In this document: positions 45,699-54,282 of the stretch, in pieces
Position numbering within the stretch: the first letter of the stretch is position 1
Layout of the letters: every line of letters starts with the position of its first letter
From: CAKZSB01 sp964573105
GTDB lineage: Bacteria; Pseudomonadota; Gammaproteobacteria; Granulosicoccales; Granulosicoccaceae
DNA length: 64,000 nucleotides
Direction: 5' to 3'
NCBI GenBank assembly: GCA_964573105.1
Contig: CAZNIS010000025.1
Coordinates: 7,388-71,387, forward strand
Notes under the pieces: model-generated
The model's input: the letters and a program-made list of their open reading frames with translations, nothing else
The model's database searches: none
Told to the model about the DNA's origin: nothing
Made by a program: the position numbers and the translations under genes

Positions 45699-46538
45699 AT
45701 GTTACGTAAACTCACACTGGCTGCCGCAGCGACACTGGCGGTTTCATCGGCTGCTATGGCCACCGACTTGTCTAACAAGGAGAAAGTTGTCGCGCTGCTC
45801 AACAGCATCGAGAGCGGCGATACCAGTGCCATCGCCTTCGTGAATCCTGAAAAGTACATACAACACAATCCGGCAGTCGGCGATGGGTTGGCGGGATTCG
45901 CCGAAGTACTGAAAGCGTTGCCACCCGGCAGTGCAAAGGTCGATGTCAGGCGTGTTTTCCAGGACGGTGATTTTGTTTTTACTCACGCCGATTACAATTT
46001 TTTCGGGCCGAAAGTCGGTTTTGATGTGTTCCGATTCGAGGATGGGCTGATTGTTGAGCACTGGGACAATCTGGCGCCGAAGGCCGATAAGCCCAATCCC
46101 AGCGGGCGCACGCAACTGGATGGTCCCACTGAGGTTGAAGATGCCGACAAGACACAAGCCAATAAATCACTGGTAGCAGAATTTGTAGATACAGTGCTGG
46201 TCAAAGGTCAGTTCGATCAACTGGGCAAGTACATCAGCGACACAACCTATCTGCAACACAACAGCGATATTGCTGACGGGCTTGAGGGCCTTGGCGAGGC
46301 GGTAGCTGCGATGGCCAGTCAGGGCATCGAGATGATTTATAAGACGAACCACAAAGTGCTGGGCGAGGGGAATTTCGTTCTCACGATTAGTGAGGGCAGC
46401 CTCGGCCCACAGTCGGTTTCCTTTTATGACCTGTTTCGGGTCAGCGATGGCAAGATCGTCGAGCACTGGGACGTCATTGAGCCACTGGTGCCCGTTTCAG
46501 AGGCGAAAAACAGTAACGGTAAGTTCGGCGGCTTGTAG
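45699..46538 (+). CDS. Secreted tandem SnoaL/NTF2-like protein
   Basis: A 279-residue exported protein. The signal peptide (1-22, ending AMA) is followed by two NTF2-like domains of about 115 residues each. Both contain a Y-[IL]-Q-H-N...DGL-G block and end with VEHWD-[NV]-[LI]-x-P, so they arose by internal duplication. GGGGAG lies before the ATG at 45699. The family includes polyketide cyclases and many small-ligand-binding proteins; the tandem, secreted form suggests ligand binding in the periplasm. A GC-rich stem-loop follows the stop. Confidence 0.8.
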   Translation: MLRKLTLAAAATLAVSSAAMATDLSNKEKVVALLNSIESGDTSAIAFVNPEKYIQHNPAVGDGLAGFAEVLKALPPGSAKVDVRRVFQDGDFVFTHADYNFFGPKVGFDVFRFEDGLIVEHWDNLAPKADKPNPSGRTQLDGPTEVEDADKTQANKSLVAEFVDTVLVKGQFDQLGKYISDTTYLQHNSDIADGLEGLGEAVAAMASQGIEMIYKTNHKVLGEGNFVLTISEGSLGPQSVSFYDLFRVSDGKIVEHWDVIEPLVPVSEAKNSNGKFGGL

Positions 46539-47012
46539 TGCCGGCCAATCGGTTGGCGGGGAATAACGCGCCCCGCCGCCGGGTCCATCGGTGTTCGGGA
46601 TCCGATCCCGGCGGCGGTTTGCGTCCGGGTAACCGGTGTCCTTGCGGACAGTAGTCAACCGGAAACCAGGTGCGGCAATGACTGTGAATGCACAATGTCT
46701 GCGTTTTTGCTTGCAACGTGCTGCAGGTTGCCGATCGTAGAGCGGCCGACCCGGCGTGGCTTGCTGCCGCGCAAATGGCACGGGTCCTTCCTTCTCTAAC
46801 GATCTGTGATCGTCAGTAACACCTGGCGTCTTTGGTTTATTCCATCGCCATGGAGAAATTTCACGCACCTGCTGTGCGATACCCATCGATCAGGCAGGCG
46901 GGGTGCGCAGAAGCTGCTGTCTGGCTGCGCTATTGCATGGTTTTTTACTGCCAACCCAGACTGCGCTGGTCCGCTATAATGCCCAAAATCATTGAACAGG
47001 CTGACCTGGCTC
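46539..47012. other. Intergenic, with a stem-loop near its start
   Basis: This is 474 bases. The first part holds a long hairpin (46574-46616). The remainder has no convincing gene; frames on either strand have no domain. It should contain the promoter of the methyltransferase gene, but no clear elements were found. Confidence 0.5.
46574..46616 (+). terminator. GC-rich stem-loop, possible terminator
   Basis: CGCCGCCGGG (46574-46583) pairs with CCCGGCGGCG (46607-46616), and inside it ATCGG pairs with CCGAT. It lies 35 bases after the stop of the SnoaL-like gene. Only GTTT follows, so it is a weak intrinsic terminator at best. Confidence 0.5.
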
Positions 47013-48089
47013 ATGCTCGACGAAGTCAAAAAGTACTACGGTCAAACACTTGAGAGCTCTGCCGATCTGCAGACCAGTGCGTGCTGCACGATCGGTAGTC
47101 CACCAGACCATCTGAAGGCGGTGCTTGCGAAAATCCATCCGGAAGTCGCATCGCGATACTACGGTTGTGGTTTGCTCGCCCCGGAGTTGCTTGACGGCTT
47201 GAGGATTCTCGATCTTGGCAGTGGCTCGGGGCGCGATGCCTACGCGTTGTCCGCGCTGGTGGGTGCGAGTGGTTCTGTCGTTGGGGTCGATATGACTGAC
47301 GAGCAGCTCGCCGTCGCCAATCAGTTCATCGATTTCCACACAGATGCCTACGGCTACACTGAAGCGAACGTCGAGTTTCTGAAAGGTTACATAGAAAAGC
47401 TGGATGAGATTGGACTTGAAGACGGCCAGTTCGATGTCATCGTTTCCAATTGTGTGATCAATCTCTCCGAAGACAAAAACGCAGTACTTGAGCAAGCCTG
47501 CCGTCTGCTTAAACCGGGTGGCGAAATGTACTTTTCAGATGTGTATTCGGATCGCCGCGTGCCGGCTGCGTTGACCAAAGATCCGGTGCTGTATGGAGAA
47601 TGTCTGTCAGGTGCGCTCTATTGGAATGATTTCATCAATCTGGCAAAGCGCAATGGCTTCACCGATCCCCGACTGGTCACCGACCGGCCACTTGCCATCG
47701 GCAGCTCAGAGATCGAAAAGAAGATTGGCCATATCAACTTTTACTCCGCCACCTATCGCCTGTTCAAACTCGATGGCCTCGAGCCCGCCTGCGAGGACTA
47801 CGGACAGGCAGTAATCTATAAAGGGACCATTGCAGAACATCCGATGCGGTTTGATCTCGACAAGCATCACAGCATCGAGGCCGGTAAGGTGTTTCCGGTC
47901 TGTGGCAACACCTACAGAATGTTGTGCGAGTCGCGCTTTGCGCCACATTTCGAATTCATTGGCAGCTTCGATACGCACTACGGTATCTTCGATGGCTGTG
48001 GTGATCATGTTCCGTTTTCCCAGACAGCTGATAGCTCTGACGACACTGCCAGTGTCGGTTCGTCTGTGGCCGGTGGATCTTGCTGCTGA
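47013..48089 (+). CDS. arsM: Arsenite S-adenosylmethionine methyltransferase
   Basis: A 358-residue cytoplasmic enzyme that methylates As(III). The SAM-binding fold is ILDLGSGSGRDAY with the acidic residue in VVGVDMTDEQL. The arsenic-binding cysteines are at 24, 52, 147 and 197; the 24-52 and 147-197 gaps (28 and 50) match those of the well-studied algal ArsM. VSNCVINLSEDK and LYGECLSGALYW are signature blocks. Extra cysteines lie at 25 and in the C-terminal GGSCC tail. No arsR, arsC or efflux gene is beside it. The ATG at 47013 has a weak AGG upstream; a TTG at 46992 is also possible. Confidence 0.92.
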   Translation: MLDEVKKYYGQTLESSADLQTSACCTIGSPPDHLKAVLAKIHPEVASRYYGCGLLAPELLDGLRILDLGSGSGRDAYALSALVGASGSVVGVDMTDEQLAVANQFIDFHTDAYGYTEANVEFLKGYIEKLDEIGLEDGQFDVIVSNCVINLSEDKNAVLEQACRLLKPGGEMYFSDVYSDRRVPAALTKDPVLYGECLSGALYWNDFINLAKRNGFTDPRLVTDRPLAIGSSEIEKKIGHINFYSATYRLFKLDGLEPACEDYGQAVIYKGTIAEHPMRFDLDKHHSIEAGKVFPVCGNTYRMLCESRFAPHFEFIGSFDTHYGIFDGCGDHVPFSQTADSSDDTASVGSSVAGGSCC

Positions 48090-48228
48090 TCGCAGAGACT
48101 CCTTATGTGAACAGCATTCAGGGCGTGTCGGGCTAGCTGATCAGCTGTCGGATAGCGCAGCAAAAGTCGCGCATCTGTTGCCCAGGTGACGTATCCCGAC
48201 AGGCAAGGCCAGTAAGCAGTAGTCGGGA

Positions 48229-48969
48229 TTAACTGGCTTGAAGCGGTTCCGGTTCGAGCAGTGATCTTCCGTCGGCTGTCAGCAACCAGCAGCGATCACC
48301 CTCGAACACCGCCGTGGTGAGTGGTTTGCCATAGCCCGCGCCAGTGTCGATGGCGACTCGATTGCCGTAGTGTCTGGGCACCGGAACCGGCGTGTGTCCG
48401 TGCACGATCAAAAAGGGATGCTGTCGCGTGTCCTCGAGAAATTCCTGCCTTATCCAGATCAAGTCGTCGTCGAGCTGTTCGGCGATCGGCACACCCGGGC
48501 GAATACCCGCGTGGACAAACAACAAATTGTCGATCTGATGCGAGTGTTTCAGTGACTGGAGAAACGCCTGGTGGGCCATTGGTACCGCGGCTCTGGCTTG
48601 TTGATGAATCAATGACGGGCTTGCCTCGATATCGACGCCGTAGGAGAGCAACGTCTGTCTGCCGCCCAGTCGTTCATGCAGCCAGGTGTATTCGATTCGC
48701 AGCCGTGGGTCGCGGCGAGGGGATTCCTCCAGAAACAATGAAAACATTCGATCGTGGTTGCCCAACAGGCAGATCCAGTTTTTGCCGGTTGACAAACCAT
48801 CGATAAGATAATCGATGACTTCGCGACTGCGTGCGCCGCGATCGACATAGTCGCCAACGAACACCACCGTCGCATCCGAGCCGCCGTCGGACTCCACTTT
48901 TGCGACGGCGTCCTGAAGCATTTCCAGCTCACCGTGTATGTCGCCGATGGCATAGACGAGATTGTTCAT
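48229..48969 (-). CDS. ApaH/PrpA-like metallophosphoesterase
   Basis: A 246-residue phosphoesterase with all metal motifs of the PPP-type group: GDIHGE, GDYVDRGARS, LGNHDRM, a His in LFVHAGI and another in VHGHTPV. Length and the LRIEYTWLHERLGG insertion fit small bacterial Ser/Thr phosphatases or Ap4A hydrolase-like enzymes. Which substrate (phosphoprotein or dinucleotide) cannot be decided. The ATG at 48969 starts the fold and has GAAGA upstream. It is transcribed away from the giant secreted-protein genes. Confidence 0.88.
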   Translation of the reverse strand: MNNLVYAIGDIHGELEMLQDAVAKVESDGGSDATVVFVGDYVDRGARSREVIDYLIDGLSTGKNWICLLGNHDRMFSLFLEESPRRDPRLRIEYTWLHERLGGRQTLLSYGVDIEASPSLIHQQARAAVPMAHQAFLQSLKHSHQIDNLLFVHAGIRPGVPIAEQLDDDLIWIRQEFLEDTRQHPFLIVHGHTPVPVPRHYGNRVAIDTGAGYGKPLTTAVFEGDRCWLLTADGRSLLEPEPLQAS

Positions 48970-49371
48970 GGGTCTTCGTTTGTCGCGGGTGTGCCAGTGT
49001 ACAACGCTGCATGTTCGCGCTGACACTCGGAAAGTGATCACCGGGCGCTGTGCGCGCGCAACAAAGGCGCTATGGGGCGGCGGTTAGACGGGCTGGCATG
49101 ACGTACTTTCATGCGAACGTTTTTCACGTTTAAACTGGCCAGCGCGCGGTCGATGACTCGACACTACCGTAGTTGTCAATAGCGTACTCATCGCTCAATT
49201 CTGGTATTTTCTTGGTTGTAATGTTACTATGATCTTCATCAAGGGAAGCACCTGGATAGTCTGGCAATTTGCATTACTGGGTACACCGCGTACCTGCTGT
49301 GCGGATCGGAGGCCGCGCATGTCTGGCGATCGGGTTGATTCAATCGTTCGCATTGGCAGGCAGCGTCTTCT
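48970..49371. other. Divergent promoter region before the first giant gene
   Basis: This is 402 bases between the phosphatase gene and the first CotH-type gene. It contains an AT-rich stretch at about 49180-49250 with an extended -10-like TGTTACTAT (49222-49230) that could be the promoter of the secreted-protein gene; no good -35 is seen. No small gene is supported. Confidence 0.4.
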
Positions 49372-52300
49372 ATGAAATTCCGTTTTTTATTGTGTGTTGT
49401 GTTGGCTGTATTGGCGTCCCCTGTGTTGTTGCTATCAACAGCATCGGCCGGGTCACTGTCGCTAAAACAGGACGAGTGGACGCACGTGTCGCCACCGCGT
49501 GATCTGCAAGGGATCACGCTTCGCGCGCTGACGCGCAACTACCTGGATGCCGCAGAGTTTGGCAGCGGTTGGTCAGTATTCAAGTATCTCGACACCGGCG
49601 TTTATCAAAGTGCCTCACTGGATGAGCCACTGGAGCAGGGTCGTGGCTACTGGATGATCACCATGGGTGCGGATATCGAGATTCCGCTGCCTGCCAACAG
49701 CCATGTCACACCGGATCATGCGCTGGCCAGCTGTGACGGCCCGTGCTTTGGCATGGCGTTGTCGAGCGCCGAAGACAGCGTGAGCTGGAATCTTCTGGGC
49801 TATACGTATGAGTTTGGGCAATCGTTCGGGCAGGCGCGGGTGGTATCTGAAAGCGGTGCGTGTGCCAGCGGTTGTTCGCCCGTGCAGGCCGAGGCGGCCG
49901 GTCAGATGTCAGAGACGATCTATCACTACGATGGCGCGGCGTATCAGTTGCTGGACAGCAATTCGATGGTGCAACCGTGGCAGGGTTTCTGGGCGGCAAG
50001 CCCGGCACAGAGCGGCGGCAATCCTGCAGAGCTGATCTTCGACAATCCCATTCAGTCACCGCTGATCGGTTACTGGCCACTGGATGATGGCAGTGGCCTG
50101 AGTGCACACGATGCGAGCGGAGAGGACAACCCGGTCACACTGACACAGGCGTTCTGGGGGCCGGGCAGACAGCAGAGCGGGGTGTGCCTGAGTGGCACAC
50201 TGGACGATGAGATCACATCCCCCGGCGTGGCGAATCCTCAATCCTTGTCGATCGCCGCCTGGATCAAGCCCGATGCTGACATCGAGAAATGGGGCTGGAT
50301 CGGGGGTTTTGGTGACAGCGCGGGATTGTATATTCGTCGCGATGGCGGCCTGGTGATGTACATCTGGGATGGCACGACGTGGCCAGACCTGAAAGTCACG
50401 CAGTCGCAACTGCAGGACAAACTGGAGCTTGGTGCCGAGGGTTTGTACGACGGTCAGTGGCATCACGTGGTGGGCAGCTACGATCCAGTCAGTGGTTTTT
50501 CAATCCACGTAGACGGCGTGTTGATTGACAGTGCGAGTGCGGCGACCGGTTTCAACTACGGGCAGGGTGGTCAGTGGCACATCGGCTCGATGCAGGGAGA
50601 GCGCAACTTCAGCGGCTGCCTGGATGAAGTGATGGTGTATGGCAGCGTGCTGTCGACAGCAGAGATCAAAGCGCTGTCGGATCAGGAAAGTGAGTCGTCA
50701 GAGCCGGCCCTGAACGTGGCGCCGCAGGTGTCCGTGGGTGCGGATCAGACGATCGTCTTGCCGCAGAGTGCCAGCGTGTCGCTGAGCGTGACAGACGACG
50801 GTCGACCGGCCGGTGGCCAGTTGACGGCCCAGTGGTTACAACGCAGCGGCCCGTCGGTGGCGTTGCCCGCGGTCACATTCAATAGCGCCGGCAGCGGGGT
50901 ATCGGTATTCAACTTCAGCCAGGCCGGTGTGTATGAGTTTGAACTGATCGCAAACGATAGCGACAAGCAGGGGTCTGACACCACGAGGATCACGGTCGAA
51001 TCGGGAGTGGATCCGGTAGCAGGTGCGATCTGCATCAGTGAGTTTCAGGCAGCCGATCAGGACGTGATAGCTGACGAAGATGGGAACTACCCGGACTGGA
51101 TCGAGTTGCACAATCCGGGAGGCGAGGCGGTATCGCTTGCGAACTGGTGTTTGACGGATGATGCAGGGGAGCCCGATCAGTGGTGTTTCGAATCGGGGAC
51201 GATAGCGGGTAACGGTTACGTGGTGGTGTTTGCGAGTAAAGAGAATCGTCAAACACCGAACCATCACACGAACTTCAAGCTCGGCAAGGGCGGCGATTAT
51301 CTGGGTTTATACAACCCTTCGGGTGAAGAAGTGTGTGCTTTCACGCCTGCGTTTCCCCAGCAGTATGATCTGGTCTCTTACGGGTATGACGCTGAGGGCG
51401 AAGCGGCGTACTACGGCGAACCGACGCCGGGCAGTGCAAACAACGATGGCGCGATCGTGGTGCCGCTGGAAATCGGATCCGTGTCCAATGTGACGATGGA
51501 TGTCGGTGAGGTGAAGCAGATAAGCGTGCCTCTGATCGGTCAGCCAGTGGAGTCGCTGGATTTCAGTGCATCGGAACTGCCGAGCTTCGTCGAAATAGGC
51601 AGTGTTGATAACGGCGTGCTGACACTAACTGCAACGGCCGATAGTGAGGGTGTTTTCGGTGTAACAGTCGCAGCCTCTAACGAGTGGTTCGAAGACAGCA
51701 CAACCTTTCTGATAACAGTTGGCGATGTGGGTGAGCCGGGTATTCCACCGAGTTTGTGTATCACAGAGTTTATGGCGGCGGATCAGGCAATCATCATCGA
51801 TGAAAATGGCGAATATCCTGACTGGGTTGAAGTGCACAACCCGGGCGATAGCCCGTTGTCACTGAGCGGTTGGTGTCTGACCGATGATGAGGCTGATCCC
51901 ACTGCCTGGTGTTTCAGCGCCGGGACGCTGGGGGCAGATGAATATCTGGTGGTATTTGCGAGCGAGGATGATGTCGATGGTCCGCCGATACACACGAACT
52001 TTAAGCTTAAAAAGGGAGGCGAGTATCTGGGTGTGTATGATCCTGACGGGCAGCCAGTGTGTGAATATGTGCCAGACTTCCCGCAGCAGTATGACAATGT
52101 GTCCTACGGACTGGATGCCAGTGGCGATGGGGCCTATTTTGGCAATCCGACACCGGGTGCCGCAAATGATCTGACATCGATTGATGTGCCATTCACGCTT
52201 GAAGATGTGGCAGACGTTTCAATGGATGTCGACGAGGTGAGAGTCGTGCAGATTGAGGCAACCGGCGAGCAGCCATCGGCAGTCTCATTTGATGGTTCGG

Positions 52301-53985
52301 CGCTGCCGTCTTTCGCAATGCTGACAGACAATGGCAATGGAACGGCCAGCGTTCGCCTGCAGCCAGACAGTGCAGGTGAATTTGAGCTCACCGTCAGTGC
52401 GAGCTCCGGCGTATTCAGCGATGAGGTCAGTTTTAAAGTCTCAGCGTCTGTGGCGTTAAGTTCACTCGACTCGGTAGATCAGCTGGAATTGAACTGGGAT
52501 GCTAAGCCGATGCTGCTGGATGCGGCCAACGATCGTTTGTTCCTGTCGCTGGGCGAGCAATATCTCACGGCGCGCAGTCATTCTGGCGTTTTTAATTATC
52601 GACATTCCACGTCTGGTTATTCGGTTAATGTCAACGGTAGCAATGTCGCGGCCGGGGCAAATTATAGTGCCAGTGTGAAGCACGGAGATCTTCTCGATCT
52701 GGTAGTTCGCCGCAATGGCAGCATTGTGTGGACACTGGAAGTTGTCGTGACCAATCTTCCCATTCTCGAGATCTTTGCCGACGACATCAAAAATGACCCC
52801 AAGTTGCCTGGTACTGCGCGATGGGTCGATGGCGATCGCGGTATCGATACCGGCACGGTGAATCTGGGTATTGAGTATCGTGGTGTGTCGGCTCAGGAAT
52901 TCGATAAAAAGCCGTTTGGTCTGGAGTTTCGCGAGTCTGACTCGGAAGACGGTATGGATGTTCAGCTGTTGGGTTTGCGAGACGATGATGACTGGATCGC
53001 CGATGCATCGTATCGCGATCAATCGTTTGCCCGCAATATTGTCACCCACGATCTGTATCGGGAAATGCGTCCCTTTGCCTACATCGATGACGCTGGTGAA
53101 GAGCAGGGCCAATCGACGGTGGCCGGTGGTCTGGCCGAGGTTATTCTCAATTCAAGTTATCACGGCGTCTACGTGATGCACGAGAGAATCGATCGAAAGC
53201 TGTTGTCACTGGAAAAAATATCGGTACCTGAAGATGAGACTGGCGAACGCTGGGACCTGGTCGATTTCGATGATCCTGCTAACGGCTCGGTGATATACAA
53301 AGCCCGCAGAGATCTGGCCGATCTCACTGCCGATTCGCTCGAGCGATATGTTCAGCGCTACCCCGATGCCGATGACATTGTGTACCTCGATGCACTTGAA
53401 GAGATCATCGCCTACACCAACGACACTTCCGATGCCGAGTTTTCGGCGACCGTGGGCGAGGTGTTTGATCTGGATTCTCTGGTGGACTACTGGTTAATCA
53501 CTCTCGCTGCAGCCAACACCGATGCGTTATTCAAAAACCACTACATGGCGCGTAATCAGGACGGAAAATGGTTTTTCGTTCCATGGGATCACGATGCCGC
53601 CTATGGCATGACCTGGCGTGGCGGTGATGACAGTGGGAGTTACGATTCGTTTCAGTTTGATGAGCTGTTTCTGCTCAAGCGCATTGGTGACAACCCGTCG
53701 ATCGGTTTTTATCAGATGGCGCGAGACCGCTGGCTGGAGTTGCGCGAATCGATTATCACAGTTGAGGCAATCACGGCACGATTTACCGCCTATGCAGAGC
53801 AACTTGACCGGGCGGCTGGCAGTGCAGCCAAGAGTCCGCGTGAGCGAAATCTTGATCGCTGGCCGGAAAGTGGCAATGTAGGGGCAGGCCAGCGCGAGCT
53901 TGGTCAAACCGACTATATTCGCAACTGGCTGGTCCGACGGATGGATTATGTTGACGCGAAATTGCGTGAGCTTGCCGGAGAGTAG
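49372..53985 (+). CDS. Giant secreted LamG/Ig-like/lamin-tail/CotH-kinase protein, paralog 1
   Basis: A 1537-residue exported protein. After the signal peptide (1-26) comes a novel N-terminal region of about 200 residues, a LamG-like domain (about 225-435, WPLDDGSGLSAHD to GCLDEVMVYG), an Ig/PKD-like domain, a lamin-tail domain from 552 (EFQAADQDVIADEDGNYPDW), an Ig-like spacer, a second lamin-tail domain from 795, another spacer, and from about 1028 a CotH-type domain. The CotH kinase-like residues are kept: Asp and Asn in AAANTDALFKNHY and the metal motif VPWDHDAAYG near 1404. CotH proteins phosphorylate spore-coat proteins; secreted versions in Gram-negatives have unknown targets, perhaps surface proteins. 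The Cys pairs suggest disulfides. Confidence 0.88.
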   Translation: MKFRFLLCVVLAVLASPVLLLSTASAGSLSLKQDEWTHVSPPRDLQGITLRALTRNYLDAAEFGSGWSVFKYLDTGVYQSASLDEPLEQGRGYWMITMGADIEIPLPANSHVTPDHALASCDGPCFGMALSSAEDSVSWNLLGYTYEFGQSFGQARVVSESGACASGCSPVQAEAAGQMSETIYHYDGAAYQLLDSNSMVQPWQGFWAASPAQSGGNPAELIFDNPIQSPLIGYWPLDDGSGLSAHDASGEDNPVTLTQAFWGPGRQQSGVCLSGTLDDEITSPGVANPQSLSIAAWIKPDADIEKWGWIGGFGDSAGLYIRRDGGLVMYIWDGTTWPDLKVTQSQLQDKLELGAEGLYDGQWHHVVGSYDPVSGFSIHVDGVLIDSASAATGFNYGQGGQWHIGSMQGERNFSGCLDEVMVYGSVLSTAEIKALSDQESESSEPALNVAPQVSVGADQTIVLPQSASVSLSVTDDGRPAGGQLTAQWLQRSGPSVALPAVTFNSAGSGVSVFNFSQAGVYEFELIANDSDKQGSDTTRITVESGVDPVAGAICISEFQAADQDVIADEDGNYPDWIELHNPGGEAVSLANWCLTDDAGEPDQWCFESGTIAGNGYVVVFASKENRQTPNHHTNFKLGKGGDYLGLYNPSGEEVCAFTPAFPQQYDLVSYGYDAEGEAAYYGEPTPGSANNDGAIVVPLEIGSVSNVTMDVGEVKQISVPLIGQPVESLDFSASELPSFVEIGSVDNGVLTLTATADSEGVFGVTVAASNEWFEDSTTFLITVGDVGEPGIPPSLCITEFMAADQAIIIDENGEYPDWVEVHNPGDSPLSLSGWCLTDDEADPTAWCFSAGTLGADEYLVVFASEDDVDGPPIHTNFKLKKGGEYLGVYDPDGQPVCEYVPDFPQQYDNVSYGLDASGDGAYFGNPTPGAANDLTSIDVPFTLEDVADVSMDVDEVRVVQIEATGEQPSAVSFDGSALPSFAMLTDNGNGTASVRLQPDSAGEFELTVSASSGVFSDEVSFKVSASVALSSLDSVDQLELNWDAKPMLLDAANDRLFLSLGEQYLTARSHSGVFNYRHSTSGYSVNVNGSNVAAGANYSASVKHGDLLDLVVRRNGSIVWTLEVVVTNLPILEIFADDIKNDPKLPGTARWVDGDRGIDTGTVNLGIEYRGVSAQEFDKKPFGLEFRESDSEDGMDVQLLGLRDDDDWIADASYRDQSFARNIVTHDLYREMRPFAYIDDAGEEQGQSTVAGGLAEVILNSSYHGVYVMHERIDRKLLSLEKISVPEDETGERWDLVDFDDPANGSVIYKARRDLADLTADSLERYVQRYPDADDIVYLDALEEIIAYTNDTSDAEFSATVGEVFDLDSLVDYWLITLAAANTDALFKNHYMARNQDGKWFFVPWDHDAAYGMTWRGGDDSGSYDSFQFDELFLLKRIGDNPSIGFYQMARDRWLELRESIITVEAITARFTAYAEQLDRAAGSAAKSPRERNLDRWPESGNVGAGQRELGQTDYIRNWLVRRMDYVDAKLRELAGE
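49489..51308 (+). repeat. Long direct repeat, copy A (about 1.82 kb, apparently identical)
   Basis: This stretch matches 54400-56219 at a constant offset of 4911 bases, without a mismatch in every part I compared, including silent positions. It covers the N-terminal region, LamG and Ig-like domains and most of the first lamin-tail domain. Similarity drops sharply at both ends: g versus a at 49488/54399, and a versus g at 51309/56220. Confidence 0.93.
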
Positions 53986-54282
53986 TCTGAATTGATGCTC
54001 GTGCAATTGCACACAGCATCGACAGGAAATTCAGCGGCTGGCAAGCGGCTGTGAATTCGCTTGTCAGCCGTTGGCAGATGTCGATGACTCGCTCTGCTGA
54101 TCCGGCAGGCTTTGCCAATCGGCATCATTAGGCTAGACTCAAAAACCATGTCGGCAGGCTCATTCCGACAGGTCATAGTATCGAAACCCTGTGGTGTTAG
54201 ATTGATTTGGCTGGTTTCAGGCGGCTGTGCTCATTGAACGAGCCCGGTTGTTGTCGTTCATATTGGTGGGAAGTTTTTGCGC

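Noticed and set aside
49615..51267. Minus-strand frames inside the shared repeat of the giant genes
   Set aside because: They are shadows of the coding strand and recur at 54526-56178 only because the DNA is repeated.
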